Positions 1-7,964 are shown, counted from the stretch's first letter. The stretch: 23,107 nucleotides of DNA from Elusimicrobiota bacterium (GCA_003557485.1 PWOI01000147.1:1-23107), one strand, 5' to 3'. Notes: a model not told the origin generated them from the sequence alone. Program-made: numbers and translations.

Positions 1-93
1 ATGAAAATGGAAGAAACAAAGTCTGAAAAAAATGAAAAATTTATGGAGAGAATTGAAGAGGTAAAATTATCGGAGGAATTGGTGGCTCAATGA
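1..93 (+). pseudogene. Possible upstream fragment of the sulfotransferase (out of frame)
   Basis: Frame 1 is open from the window edge to a TGA at 91-93 and overlaps the next start as ATGA. It reads as a charged stretch ending FMERIEE. In the next gene's frame the sequence just downstream of codon 58-60 reads GKIIGGIGGSMTFTEH, which is what would be expected upstream of a sulfotransferase core, but that frame is closed by a TGA at 54-56. One missing base near 58-62 would join the two parts. It may instead be the unrelated end of another gene cut by the window edge. Confidence 0.3.
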
Positions 94-590
94 CTTTTAC
101 AGAACATTTGGGATTGACTCTGAAAACCTATTCAAAGCACTTCGGAAAAGATAACATCAATATTTTATTTTTCGAGGATTTCATTAATAACCGGAACTTT
201 TTCTTAAAAGAAATAGGAAGATTATTAAGCTTAAAAGAAAAAACAATAAAGAGGAATTTTATGTGGGTGCATCATAAAAGGAAAAAGAAAACTAGCAACG
301 CCTATATAGTAGAATCACCTCAAAATCTTAAACTTTTGGATTTGTCCTATAAAATAAAGATTAAAACTTTAAAAAGTTTGCATAACAAAATTAAGCAAGC
401 TTACGGTGAAAGCAATATAATTACGTCTTTCTTTAGAAAAATCATACTCAGAAACCGAGAGATAGAAATACCTCAGCCTACAAAAAAAGAAAAGGAAATA
501 ATTTTAAATATTTTTAGAGAAAACAATTTGAAATTGATAGAAGAATTTAATTTAGATAAAACGAAACTTCACAGGTATAATTATATTTAA
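90..590 (+). CDS. Sulfotransferase family protein, C-terminal portion
   Basis: The 166-residue product looks like the C-terminal two thirds of a bacterial PAPS-dependent sulfotransferase. The segment NINILFFEDFINN followed by FLKEIGRLLSL matches the conserved 'vlvl.yEDl...p...l..i..fLgl' region. The C-terminus (LIEEFNLDKTKLHRYNY) matches the family's usual 'L.e.~gldl..y.Y' ending. The N-terminal P-loop-like 5'-PSB motif that binds PAPS is missing, so the gene is either broken by a frameshift at about position 60 or is a fragment. The first Met is probably not a true start. An active relative would transfer sulfate from PAPS to a sugar or glycan, which fits the cysP-cysC-cysD-cysN genes downstream. 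Family assignment is fairly sure; intactness is doubtful. Confidence 0.6.
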   Translation: MTFTEHLGLTLKTYSKHFGKDNINILFFEDFINNRNFFLKEIGRLLSLKEKTIKRNFMWVHHKRKKKTSNAYIVESPQNLKLLDLSYKIKIKTLKSLHNKIKQAYGESNIITSFFRKIILRNREIEIPQPTKKEKEIILNIFRENNLKLIEEFNLDKTKLHRYNYI

Positions 591-710
591 TAGGCGGCAT
601 GTTTTCTTGATTTAAAACTTTATAATAGGGGTGAAATAAAAAACCTAAAATATACATAAACTAGTTGCTCAGCAACGGTGTCTATTATTTGTAATCGCTT
701 CGTATATAAA

Positions 711-1601
711 ATGAAATTTAGTGAAAAATCCAACAATTATTTAAAAAAATTAATTACAGGTCAAATAACTTACAAAAAAATTTTTTATTTCCTGAAAAGA
801 AAAATTCAATATACTAATGTATTCTTTTTATTAAAAAATTTCCCTTCGATAAAAGTGAAATTAAAATTTTTTGTGGTAATTCTGGGACACAAATGCACAC
901 TCAGGTGTGTTGATTGTGCGAATTTTTGCGCTTTGATGCCGCAAAAATTTTACAATTATACAGATATATGTAACGACATAAAAACTATTGCTGGCATAGC
1001 GAAGATTAAAAAACTGCAAATACAAGGAGGGGAACCTTTAGTGTATAATAAATTAAATGATATAATAAAATTTATAGTAAAATTGGATATAGATCAGATA
1101 CAAATAGCAACAAATGGGAGCAAAATGCTTGATGAAAAGTTGTTGTATACTATTAAAAACAACAATGTGTTGGTTAGGATATCTGATTACAATGTTATAA
1201 AAAACAGCGCCGAAAAACTATATAAGCAATGTATTACACATAATATTCCCGTTAAATATCATAAGTTTGTAACAAAAGATTCATATTGGATTGATATGGG
1301 GGGGGTAGATAAACAAAGAAACAATAATGATTTTCTGGTGGAAAAGATATATGAAAGTTGTCCCAAAAAATATTGTTATACATTAGAAGATGGATATATT
1401 GGAAGATGTGCTCGTTCAGTGGTTAGCCACAAGATCCAAAAATTTAATCCATCAGGGTTAATTAATATAAGAAAAATAAGAGATAAAAATTTTTTACGTA
1501 AGAAATTAATAAACTATATAAGAAGACCACATGCTATGGAGGCATGTCATTATTGTAATGGCAATAAAGGCCGGCGCATTAAACCAGCACTTCAATTTTA
1601 A
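711..1601 (+). CDS. Radical SAM protein of a surface-glycan locus
   Basis: From the ATG at 711 the product is 296 residues; a GTG at 678 would add 11. Neither start has a clear ribosome site, and the GTG lies just after a small GTTGC/GCAAC hairpin at 664-676, so I prefer the ATG. The motif CTLRCVDC near residues 62-69 is the CxxxCxxC ligand set for the radical SAM 4Fe-4S cluster, and GGEP near 106-109 is the usual SAM-contacting motif. Cysteine pairs near the C-terminus (CPKKYC, GRC, ACHYC) suggest an auxiliary cluster of SPASM type. The substrate is unknown. Its position beside cytidylyltransferase and LicD genes suggests modification of a glycan or its carrier. The gene is very AT-rich but carries a G8 tract. 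Confidence 0.8.
   Translation: MKFSEKSNNYLKKLITGQITYKKIFYFLKRKIQYTNVFFLLKNFPSIKVKLKFFVVILGHKCTLRCVDCANFCALMPQKFYNYTDICNDIKTIAGIAKIKKLQIQGGEPLVYNKLNDIIKFIVKLDIDQIQIATNGSKMLDEKLLYTIKNNNVLVRISDYNVIKNSAEKLYKQCITHNIPVKYHKFVTKDSYWIDMGGVDKQRNNNDFLVEKIYESCPKKYCYTLEDGYIGRCARSVVSHKIQKFNPSGLINIRKIRDKNFLRKKLINYIRRPHAMEACHYCNGNKGRRIKPALQF
1298..1305 (+). repeat. G8 homopolymer tract inside the radical SAM gene
   Basis: Eight consecutive G residues span an ATG-GGG-GGG-GTA codon run in a gene that is otherwise very AT-rich. A gain or loss of one G would frameshift the last third of the protein, including its C-terminal cysteines. Slippage at such tracts causes phase variation in some surface-glycan loci; whether it does so here is not shown. 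Confidence 0.8.
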
Positions 1602-1633
1602 TGAGTAATTATAGCTTATAAGAGGAGAAAAAT

Positions 1634-2077
1634 ATGAAATCTATAGGGTATACAACTGGAGTTTTTGACTTGTTCCATATTGGGCATCTTAATATTCTAA
1701 GGAAAGCTAAGTTGGAATGTGATTATTTAATAGTAGGGGTTACAACTGACGAGTTGGCAGAAAAAGAAAAAGGTCAAGCACCAATAATTCCTTTTACAGA
1801 GAGATTTGAAATAGTTGAAAGTATTAAATATGTCGATGATGTTATTCCACAGGTTAATTACGATAAAATAGAAGCATGGAATAATCTGCATTTTAATAAG
1901 ATTTTTGTAGGTGATGACTGGAGGGGTTCTGAAAGATGGAATGATTTAGAAAAAAAATTTTCAAGGATTGGAGTAGAGATACGTTACTTACCCTATACAA
2001 AGCATACATCAAGTACAAAAATAAGAAAAATATTGAGCTGTTTTTATAAAGAAATTGGAAAAGGCGAGGATAAGTAA
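1634..2077 (+). CDS. Glycerol-3-phosphate cytidylyltransferase-like protein (TagD family)
   Basis: This 147-residue protein is of normal length for the small nucleotidyltransferase family of TagD and related enzymes. It has the class signature GVFDLFHIGH, with the catalytic HxGH at residues 15-18, and the C-terminal TSSTKIR motif at about 125-131. It is expected to use CTP to activate an alcohol phosphate such as glycerol-3-phosphate, yielding a CDP-linked precursor. A good ribosome site (AGAGGAG) precedes the ATG by a normal spacing. The stop lies two bases before the first LicD gene, so the two are probably co-translated, and the CDP product could be the donor for the LicD proteins. The exact alcohol cannot be told from sequence. 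Confidence 0.85.
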   Translation: MKSIGYTTGVFDLFHIGHLNILRKAKLECDYLIVGVTTDELAEKEKGQAPIIPFTERFEIVESIKYVDDVIPQVNYDKIEAWNNLHFNKIFVGDDWRGSERWNDLEKKFSRIGVEIRYLPYTKHTSSTKIRKILSCFYKEIGKGEDK

Positions 2078-2079
2078 GT

Positions 2080-2838
2080 ATGAGTGGGATAAGAGATAAA
2101 GCCCATATATTTCTTAAACATTACAATTATATGAATGAAGTTTTTAGGAGAAAATTTGGATACAAATTGTATTTTATAGGAGGGACATTACTCGGTTATA
2201 TAAGAGAAAATGATTTTCTTAAAAAAGATAAAGACATGGATGTTTCATATTTTTCTAAATTTGATAGTGTTAGTGATGTTAAAAAAGAGATAATTGAAAT
2301 AATCAACACTCTAATTGATAATGGAGAAAATCTTTATTTTATAAGAAATGATTATTCTGTTATACACAATTATTTCAGATGGAGAGTTGATGAGGATGAT
2401 CGTATAGATGTAATGCCTACATGGTTTCAAAATGGCATGATTTATAGATCAACCTTTGTCGGTTATAAAGGCAGTAAAAATATAATTATGCCTTTACAGG
2501 AAAAAAAATTCTATGGTCACAAAATATATATACCAAACAAGCCAAAACAAAAATTAGAAAAAGTTTATGGTTATGATTGGAAAATACCTAACGAGAAATT
2601 TAAAAAGAAGGATAGAAAAGATAAGTCAACAACGTTAATACTAGACAAAAAGTTAAATTTTGGAAAACAAGTAATGAAGAAGCTTATAAAAAAAACTAAT
2701 GAATGGCAGAAATTAAATTTTTTTGAAAAAGTAATGGTGTTGTTTAATTTAAGTTTTTTATCAAATATTCCATTGGTAAGAAGATATAAAACAAGTATAT
2801 TTGGTAGAGTTAATAAATATTGTTTTAAACATAAATAA
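2080..2838 (+). CDS. LicD family protein (first copy)
   Basis: A 252-residue protein with the LicD signature: GGTLLGYIRENDF followed by an acidic KDKDMDVS motif corresponding to the family's 'WDDDID' metal site. LicD proteins belong to the nucleotidyltransferase-fold superfamily and transfer phospho-substituents such as phosphocholine from CDP donors to cell-surface glycans. The usual tryptophan and two of the usual acidic residues are altered (KKDKDMD), but the spacing is kept. The gene follows the TagD-like gene by two bases, and a purine-rich AAGGCGAGG sits upstream of the ATG. The C-terminal 70 residues are lysine-rich and unassigned. The transferred group is unknown. Confidence 0.8.
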   Translation: MSGIRDKAHIFLKHYNYMNEVFRRKFGYKLYFIGGTLLGYIRENDFLKKDKDMDVSYFSKFDSVSDVKKEIIEIINTLIDNGENLYFIRNDYSVIHNYFRWRVDEDDRIDVMPTWFQNGMIYRSTFVGYKGSKNIIMPLQEKKFYGHKIYIPNKPKQKLEKVYGYDWKIPNEKFKKKDRKDKSTTLILDKKLNFGKQVMKKLIKKTNEWQKLNFFEKVMVLFNLSFLSNIPLVRRYKTSIFGRVNKYCFKHK

Positions 2839-2882
2839 AAAGCATCAACGCTGACAAAATTTAAGTTTGAAGGTTTTATAAT

Positions 2883-3596
2883 ATGGAAAAAAATCGTAAA
2901 AATAATTGGGAACTTCTAAAGTATAGCTTAAATATTTTACAAAATATGCGTATTACCGCATGGTTAGATCAAGGATCTTTACTTGGAATTATACGAGAAG
3001 GCCGATTTTTACCTTGGGATAGCGATATTGATTTAGGTATATGGGATAAGGATATCCGCGGCAGAGAAGATGAGTTTTTTAATGAAATGTCTTCTAAAGG
3101 CAGAGTTACTGTCAGACAAAATTTTATTTTTATACATTCACAGTCTAAGGGTTTATATAAATCTATAAGTATTGCTCGCTACCATCGTTGCGGGGAAAAA
3201 GCAGTAAAATATATGCAAAAATTCTATAACAGTAAAATATTAAAAGCCCTTATAGTTCCAATAGGGGGGTGGGTCACAAAAGAACCAGGGTTTAAACTAT
3301 GTGCTGTTTCTAAAAATCTTGGAAGTAATAATATTTCCCATAATAGGAAGATACTTAATATGACAGGAAAATTTCTATTGTTTATGAGGTCAAAGATTTT
3401 AGATTTGCTGTCCAAAGACATTAGAAATGAAGTGGATGCTTCTTTTTTTGATAACCTAAAACCTATAAAAATAATGGATATAGAAGTTCATATTCCGGTT
3501 GAATCCGAAAAATATCTGGAATTAAAATACGGAAAGGAATGGAAAATCCCTGACAAGAATTGGATTTGGTGGGAACAGGATGGCGGTTTAGTTTAA
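2883..3596 (+). CDS. LicD family protein (second copy)
   Basis: A 237-residue LicD-family protein with the motif DQGSLLGIIREGRFLPWDSD followed by IDLGI. This is a much better match to the canonical acidic site than the first copy. The C-terminus (YGKEWKIPDKNW) resembles the usual LicD ending. The two LicD proteins are diverged from each other, so they probably have distinct acceptors. The gene starts 44 bases after the first copy and ends with a TAA that overlaps an ATG leading into an untranslatable stretch. A G6 run interrupted by T and followed by G3 lies near 3264-3273. Function is inferred from the family. Confidence 0.8.
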   Translation: MEKNRKNNWELLKYSLNILQNMRITAWLDQGSLLGIIREGRFLPWDSDIDLGIWDKDIRGREDEFFNEMSSKGRVTVRQNFIFIHSQSKGLYKSISIARYHRCGEKAVKYMQKFYNSKILKALIVPIGGWVTKEPGFKLCAVSKNLGSNNISHNRKILNMTGKFLLFMRSKILDLLSKDIRNEVDASFFDNLKPIKIMDIEVHIPVESEKYLELKYGKEWKIPDKNWIWWEQDGGLV

Positions 3597-3899
3597 TGCA
3601 AATTCCCTTGAATTTCGAAAATTATCTCAGAGGCTGAATTTATGTTTACCAGGCTCAATTACAGGTATATAAAGGAGCTTTCCGGTATATGCAGAGAAAA
3701 ACTTATGGTCTTCTTTTAGAGGGAATAATGTACCATAATTTTTTTTTCAACCTCAATTCTGTTTTTCTTTTCAGAAACATTTCTCTTATAAGTGGTAGTA
3801 AGAGTTTTGCTGTTAATATAATGGGGGGGGTAATTCTGATACTCCGGTCAAGGTTGGGAAGCGTTGCCCTGGTTGCTGAAAAGACGGAATATTATTTTA
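3597..3899 (+). other. Intergenic stretch with a possible small ORF and a G8 tract
   Basis: This 303-base gap marks the change from the AT-rich left region to the higher-GC right region. One frame is open from an ATG at 3689 to a TAG at 3905-3907 (72 residues), overlapping the next gene's start by eight bases; I do not recognise it. A second short frame (3642-3719) reads FTRLNYRYIKELSG and is also unrecognised. Both may be debris of a decayed gene. A G8 tract lies at 3823-3830. Changing its length does not fuse the small ORF to the glycosyltransferase, because that frame is closed by a TAA at 3831. Confidence 0.35.
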
Positions 3900-4994
3900 A
3901 TGAGTAGTAAGAAAAGAATACTTTTCGCCATAATAGCCATAGACGGCGGCGGGGCCGAGCGCCAGATGAGGAAGATCCTTCATAGGGTGGACAGGGAGAA
4001 GTTTGAACCGTATCTTATTCTTTTCAAGAAGAGCAGGAACGAGAAAAAGCTGATACCCCCGGATGTAAAGGTTTTTTCCTGCGGACTCTACGGCAAGCCC
4101 TGGGGAACCTTGCGTTTCTTCCTGATGTACGCCATACTGGTACTTCGTATAAGGCCTCACGTTATAGTATCCTTTCTTTTTAAGATGAACCTCCTCTCCC
4201 TTTTAGTGGGCAGGATAATATTCCACAGGAAGGTTATAATTTCCGGCAGAAACTATACGCCCCTTATGGTAGAGAAGTACAGGGTGCCTATTTTGTGGAG
4301 GTTTCTTGTCAAGGCGCTTTATCCCCGGGCCAGTATGATCGTCTCTGTTTCCTATGATGTCAAGGAAGGGCTTGAAGAACAGTTCGGGGTTCCCCGGGAG
4401 AAAATAAAAGTCATAAGAAGCGGGGTGGATATCTCTTATATAAAAAAGAAATCTCTTGAATATGAAGTTGATATGAGGGGTTATATACTTGCCTGCGGAA
4501 AACTTGAGAGGCAGAAAGGTTTTGATCTTCTGATAAAATCTTTAAAAAACTCAGAACATACCCTTGTAATCCTCGGAAAGGGAATCAGGAAGAAAAGTCT
4601 TCAGAAGAAGGCCGTTGAAAACAATATCAGGCTGATACTCCCGGGGTATATCAGGAACCCCTACCCCTATTTCCGCAATGCGGCTGTTTTTGCGCTTACT
4701 TCAAGATACGAGGGGTTTCCCAATGTGCTTCTGGAGGCTATGGTTTGCCGGGTTCCGGTTGTCTCTTTTGCCTGTCCCGGGGGAGTGGAGGGTATCCTGG
4801 AAGGGGGAAGGTACGGTGTCCTGGTGGAGCCGGGGAACCTCTCCCAGCTCCGGAGCTCTCTGGATGAACTGATGAGTAACCGGCGCAGGGCCGGAGAACT
4901 GGCGGAGCGCGCGTTTGAAAAGGTCAGGGAATATGATATCAATAAAACAGTCGGGAAATATGAGAAAATCTTTAAGGGCAAAGAGATAAAATGA
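3900..4994 (+). CDS. Glycosyltransferase family 4 protein
   Basis: From the ATG at 3900 the product is 364 residues and begins MSSKKRILFAI; a TTG at 3864 in the same frame is less likely. The GT-B features are clear: a GGGAERQM glycine-rich N-terminal loop, the linker region VIRSGVDISY, the start of the second domain at ACGKLERQKGFDLLI, and the donor-site EGFPNVLLEAM (E-x7-E). It should transfer a sugar from a nucleotide-sugar donor in a retaining reaction at the cytoplasmic membrane. The stop overlaps the cysP start as ATGA, tying a glycan assembly enzyme to sulfate supply. Sugar specificity is unknown. It is the first gene with the higher-GC codon usage. Confidence 0.9.
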   Translation: MSSKKRILFAIIAIDGGGAERQMRKILHRVDREKFEPYLILFKKSRNEKKLIPPDVKVFSCGLYGKPWGTLRFFLMYAILVLRIRPHVIVSFLFKMNLLSLLVGRIIFHRKVIISGRNYTPLMVEKYRVPILWRFLVKALYPRASMIVSVSYDVKEGLEEQFGVPREKIKVIRSGVDISYIKKKSLEYEVDMRGYILACGKLERQKGFDLLIKSLKNSEHTLVILGKGIRKKSLQKKAVENNIRLILPGYIRNPYPYFRNAAVFALTSRYEGFPNVLLEAMVCRVPVVSFACPGGVEGILEGGRYGVLVEPGNLSQLRSSLDELMSNRRRAGELAERAFEKVREYDINKTVGKYEKIFKGKEIK

Positions 4995-5941
4995 CAACAC
5001 CCTTTTTAATTATATTATCAATACTTTTTGCCGTAAATATGGGCGGCTCCGGTATAGCCCCCACTTTCTCCGCCGAGTACGGGGCCGGGGTCGTCACAAA
5101 GAAATCCGCCTCAATTCTTTTTGCCGTATTTGTCCTTCTCGGGGCTTACCTTCTGGGGTTTCGTGTAGTTGCGGTCATAAGCAGGGGGCTTATCGGGGAG
5201 GAGCTGATGACAGCCCGCGCCGGGGTCATAATATTTACCGCTACCACTATATCTCTTTTTCTTTCAAATATTCTGAAAATACCCGCATCCACCAGCCAGA
5301 TAACGGTATTTAGCATAGTGGGGTACGGGTTCTACCACGGTTCGGTGAAATGGGATATATTTAAAAGGCTGATCCCGATGTGGCTGGTGCTTCCTGTAGC
5401 GGCCTTTATCCTCACCTATATAACCGGAAGGTACCTTTACCCCAGGATAAGCCACTGGAGACATAAATCAATAAAATTCTGGGATATAGCTACAAGCTGT
5501 TATACCGCCTTCAGTATAGGGTCCAATAATGTAGCCAACGCCTCGGGTGTCCTGACCGGAGCGGGGGTTATGACCGGAAAGGCGGCCACCTTTATGCTGG
5601 CCCCTTTCTTCGGGATAGGAGGTTTTCTTCTTGGGAAGGGGAATATAGATTCCATAGGCAGGGGGGTGACCAGACTGGACCTTGTCTCGGCAAGCCTTGT
5701 AAGCCTTGTAACGGCCACCCTTCTTATATCCGCCTCAGTAGTAGGGCTTCCCCAGTCGCTGGTGCAGCTTAATTCCTTTGCCATATTCGGTTTCGGGGTG
5801 GCCCAGAAGGGTAAAGGGATGAGAAAGCTGGGAAGAAAAATAATAAAGAAGTCGTTCGCTATTTGGATACTCTCTCCTGTAACAGGGTTTACAATAGCGT
5901 TTCTGATGACCTATCTTATTTACAAGGCAGGGGTGTTATAA
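4991..5941 (+). CDS. cysP: PiT-family transporter, probable sulfate permease CysP
   Basis: A 316-residue integral membrane protein of the inorganic phosphate transporter (PiT) family. The paired family signatures are seen as GGSGIAPTFSAEYGAG near the N-terminus and FSIGSNNVANASG in the second half, equivalent to the 'G.ND.aN..G' motifs. Several long hydrophobic segments are visible. PiT proteins usually carry phosphate, but the Bacillus subtilis CysP sulfate permease is a short member of the same family. The gene is followed one base later by cysC, with cysD and cysN beyond, so sulfate is the likely substrate. The start overlaps the GT4 stop by four bases. Substrate is inferred from context rather than from diagnostic residues. 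Confidence 0.8.
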   Translation: MTTPFLIILSILFAVNMGGSGIAPTFSAEYGAGVVTKKSASILFAVFVLLGAYLLGFRVVAVISRGLIGEELMTARAGVIIFTATTISLFLSNILKIPASTSQITVFSIVGYGFYHGSVKWDIFKRLIPMWLVLPVAAFILTYITGRYLYPRISHWRHKSIKFWDIATSCYTAFSIGSNNVANASGVLTGAGVMTGKAATFMLAPFFGIGGFLLGKGNIDSIGRGVTRLDLVSASLVSLVTATLLISASVVGLPQSLVQLNSFAIFGFGVAQKGKGMRKLGRKIIKKSFAIWILSPVTGFTIAFLMTYLIYKAGVL

Positions 5942-5942
5942 A

Positions 5943-6479
5943 ATGAGAGATAAAATAAATGAAGGATTTGTCCTCTGGTTTACCGGTCTTCCCTGTTCGG
6001 GGAAGACAACGGTTGCCGATATGGCGGCGGAGAAACTTAAGGAGAAAGGAAGAAAAACAGAGCGCCTGGACGGGGATATTGTAAGAGAATCCCTTTCATC
6101 CGACCTGGGGTTCTCAAGGGAGGACCGGGCGGAGAATATAAGGCGCGTGATTTCTGTCGCTAAAAAGCTTTCCCTGGACGGTACGGGAGTTATAACAACC
6201 TTTGTATCCCCTTACAGGGATATGCGAAGGAAGGCCAGGGTGAGTATAAGTAACTTCATAGAAGTTTACGCTGAGTGCCCCCTTGAGGAATGCGAAAAGA
6301 GGGATGTAAAGGGAATGTATAAAAAGGCCCGGAAAGGGGAGATAGAGAACTTTACCGGGGTATCGGACCCTTACGAAGTGCCGGAAAACCCTGAGATCAT
6401 AATACATACCTCCAGGGAAACCCCTCGGGAGAGCTGCGCCAGGGTAATGGGGTACCTTGAGAGGAACGGGTATATTTAA
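5943..6479 (+). CDS. cysC: Adenylylsulfate (APS) kinase
   Basis: A 178-residue stand-alone APS kinase of typical length. It phosphorylates APS with ATP at the 3'-hydroxyl to give PAPS. Visible motifs are the Walker A loop GLPCSGKT (residues 15-22), LDGD (42-45), GFSREDRAENIRR, the FVSPYRD motif containing the conserved serine (about 87-93), and KKARKGEIENFTGVSDPYE near the C-terminus. All are the expected APS kinase blocks, with no obvious substitution. It begins one base after cysP. cysD follows only after an intervening ATPase gene, so the sulfur operon appears interrupted. No PAPS reductase is seen nearby, which favours sulfation over sulfate reduction. Confidence 0.95.
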   Translation: MRDKINEGFVLWFTGLPCSGKTTVADMAAEKLKEKGRKTERLDGDIVRESLSSDLGFSREDRAENIRRVISVAKKLSLDGTGVITTFVSPYRDMRRKARVSISNFIEVYAECPLEECEKRDVKGMYKKARKGEIENFTGVSDPYEVPENPEIIIHTSRETPRESCARVMGYLERNGYI

Positions 6480-6507
6480 AGAATTGTAAAAGATATAAGA
6501 AAAAGAC

Positions 6508-6635
6508 AATATCTTCACAAAAATCAAAGCCAAATATCAAATATTTTCACAAAATACAAGGTAAAAAAAATAATAATTTCACAAAAAATCAATGTTTAAT
6601 TTGAAAAATTTCACAAATTTTTGTAAAATCAAAGT
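6508..6635 (+). repeat. Four 32-bp direct-repeat units abutting an ATPase start codon
   Basis: Four copies of a TTCACAAA core occur with their C at 6516, 6548, 6580 and 6612, exactly 32 bases apart. Cut into 32-mers from 6508, each unit begins AA(T/A)A(T/A) and continues into TTCACAAA; the first three also share an A-rich, CAA-containing middle. The fourth unit ends at 6635, directly before the ATG at 6636, and carries an inverted partner (TTTTTGTAAAA). The spacing is about three helical turns, as for proteins bound on one face of DNA. An operator array for autoregulation is the simplest reading; it is too short and AT-rich to be a CRISPR array. Confidence 0.8.
6601..6629 (+). promoter_or_regulatory. 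Predicted sigma70 promoter, leaderless, within the 32-bp array
   Basis: TTGAAA (6601-6606) and TAAAAT (6624-6629) are separated by 17 bases. The -10 ends six bases before the ATG at 6636, so transcription would begin at or next to the start codon. No ribosome site precedes the ATG, which agrees with a leaderless message. Confidence 0.6.
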
Positions 6636-7964
6636 ATGAAAAGAGATATATATACATATTTACTCAACTGGAAAAAAGAAACAGGCAGAAAACCGTTGAT
6701 TTTAAAGGGTGCCCGCCAGGTTGGAAAAACATATATACTTAAAGAATTTGGGAGGAGAGAGTATAGGAAAACGGCATATTTCGATTTTGAAAAAGATCCG
6801 GCATTAGGAGAAATTTTTAAAGGAGATTTGTCTCCGGATAAAATAGTTGAAAAATTATCGATAGCGCTGGAAGAAAAGATTGAAAAAAATGAAACATTAA
6901 TAATATTTGATGAAATTCAGGAATGTCCGGCCGCGCTGACAAGCTTAAAATATTTTTGCGATGAGGCTCCCGAATTTAATATTATAGCTTCCGGCTCTCT
7001 GCTTGGTATTAAATTAGGTCAGAAAAAATCTTTTCCTGTTGGAAAAGTTAAGCTTAAAACTTTGCATCCAATGTCTTTTAAGGAGTTTCTTTCCGGAATA
7101 GGCAAGGATAGATTGCGAGAGTTGATAAGGGGCAAGGAAGACACCGTAGAAATAAATAAAAAGTTTCATGCTGAATTGATAGATTATCTTAAAATTTATT
7201 TTTTTATCGGAGGCATGCCTGAAGCTGTTTATAGATATAGTGAAGATAAAAATGATTTTAATAGAATACGTCAGATACAAAAAGATATTTTAACCGGTTA
7301 TGAAGATGATTTTGGGAAACATTCATCAAAAAATGATGCTTTAAAGATTAAAGAAATATGGGAAACTATTCCTAAAGAACTGGCTAAAGAAAATAAGAAA
7401 TTTATGATTTCGCATATAAATAAAAACGCGCGTTATAGAGACTACTGGCATGCGATACAATGGCTTGAAAATTCCGGTTACATTTATCTGATAAAAAGAA
7501 TAAGCCGTCCAAGTTTACCATTGGTCAATTATACTGAAAAGAATGTATTTAAACTGTTTTTTTTAGATACAGGCTTACTTGGAGCTATGCTGAATCTTTC
7601 CCCGAGAGTTATTATTGAAGGCAGTAAGCTTTTTAAATGGTATAACGGTGTTTTTACAGAGAACTATGTTACCCAGCAACTGATTGCCGAAGGTATAGAA
7701 AATATTTATTATTGGGCGAGCGGCGCAACTGCGGAGGTTGATTTTATTGTTGAGGAAGGAACAAACATATATCCGCTGGAGGTTAAGTCCGGTGTAATTC
7801 GAAAATCCATAAGTTTAGAAACCTATAATAATAAATATAATCCGGATAAATTATGCAGGTCTTCAATATCAAATTTCAGTTCCAGTGGCAAGTATCGGAA
7901 TTTCCCTTTATATGCGGTTAGTTTATTCCCGTCTTTACTTGAAAAAATATCAGCCGTTAAGTGA
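6636..7964 (+). CDS. AAA_14/DUF4143 ATPase (copy 1)
   Basis: A 442-residue protein with the two-domain plan of the AAA_14-DUF4143 family. The N-terminal P-loop ATPase has Walker A GARQVGKT (25-32), Walker B LIIFDEIQE (about 88-96) and a sensor-like ASGSLLG. The middle has FFIGGMPEAV and the DUF4143 segment FFLDTGLLGAML. The C-terminal AEVDFIVEE...LEVKSG has the D and ExK spacing of a PD-(D/E)xK nuclease fold. The biochemical role of the family is not established. The gene lies between cysC and cysD, has its own predicted promoter inside a 32-bp repeat array, and is more AT-rich than its neighbours, so it looks inserted. It is complete, and it has no AlbA_2 gene beside it. Confidence 0.9.
   Translation: MKRDIYTYLLNWKKETGRKPLILKGARQVGKTYILKEFGRREYRKTAYFDFEKDPALGEIFKGDLSPDKIVEKLSIALEEKIEKNETLIIFDEIQECPAALTSLKYFCDEAPEFNIIASGSLLGIKLGQKKSFPVGKVKLKTLHPMSFKEFLSGIGKDRLRELIRGKEDTVEINKKFHAELIDYLKIYFFIGGMPEAVYRYSEDKNDFNRIRQIQKDILTGYEDDFGKHSSKNDALKIKEIWETIPKELAKENKKFMISHINKNARYRDYWHAIQWLENSGYIYLIKRISRPSLPLVNYTEKNVFKLFFLDTGLLGAMLNLSPRVIIEGSKLFKWYNGVFTENYVTQQLIAEGIENIYYWASGATAEVDFIVEEGTNIYPLEVKSGVIRKSISLETYNNKYNPDKLCRSSISNFSSSGKYRNFPLYAVSLFPSLLEKISAVK

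Noticed and set aside
598-626. A perfect TATAAT at 621-626 as promoter of the radical SAM gene
   Set aside because: No credible -35 box at 16-18 bases upstream, and the base composition makes a chance TATAAT likely.
3689-3907. A 72-residue open frame overlapping the GT4 start
   Set aside because: No family resemblance, a G8 tract inside, and a composition change in its middle; kept only as a note in the intergenic entry.
6508-6635. CRISPR-like array
   Set aside because: The regular period suggests repeats and spacers, but only the 8-10 base core is conserved, it is AT-rich, has four units, ends at a start codon and has no cas genes nearby.
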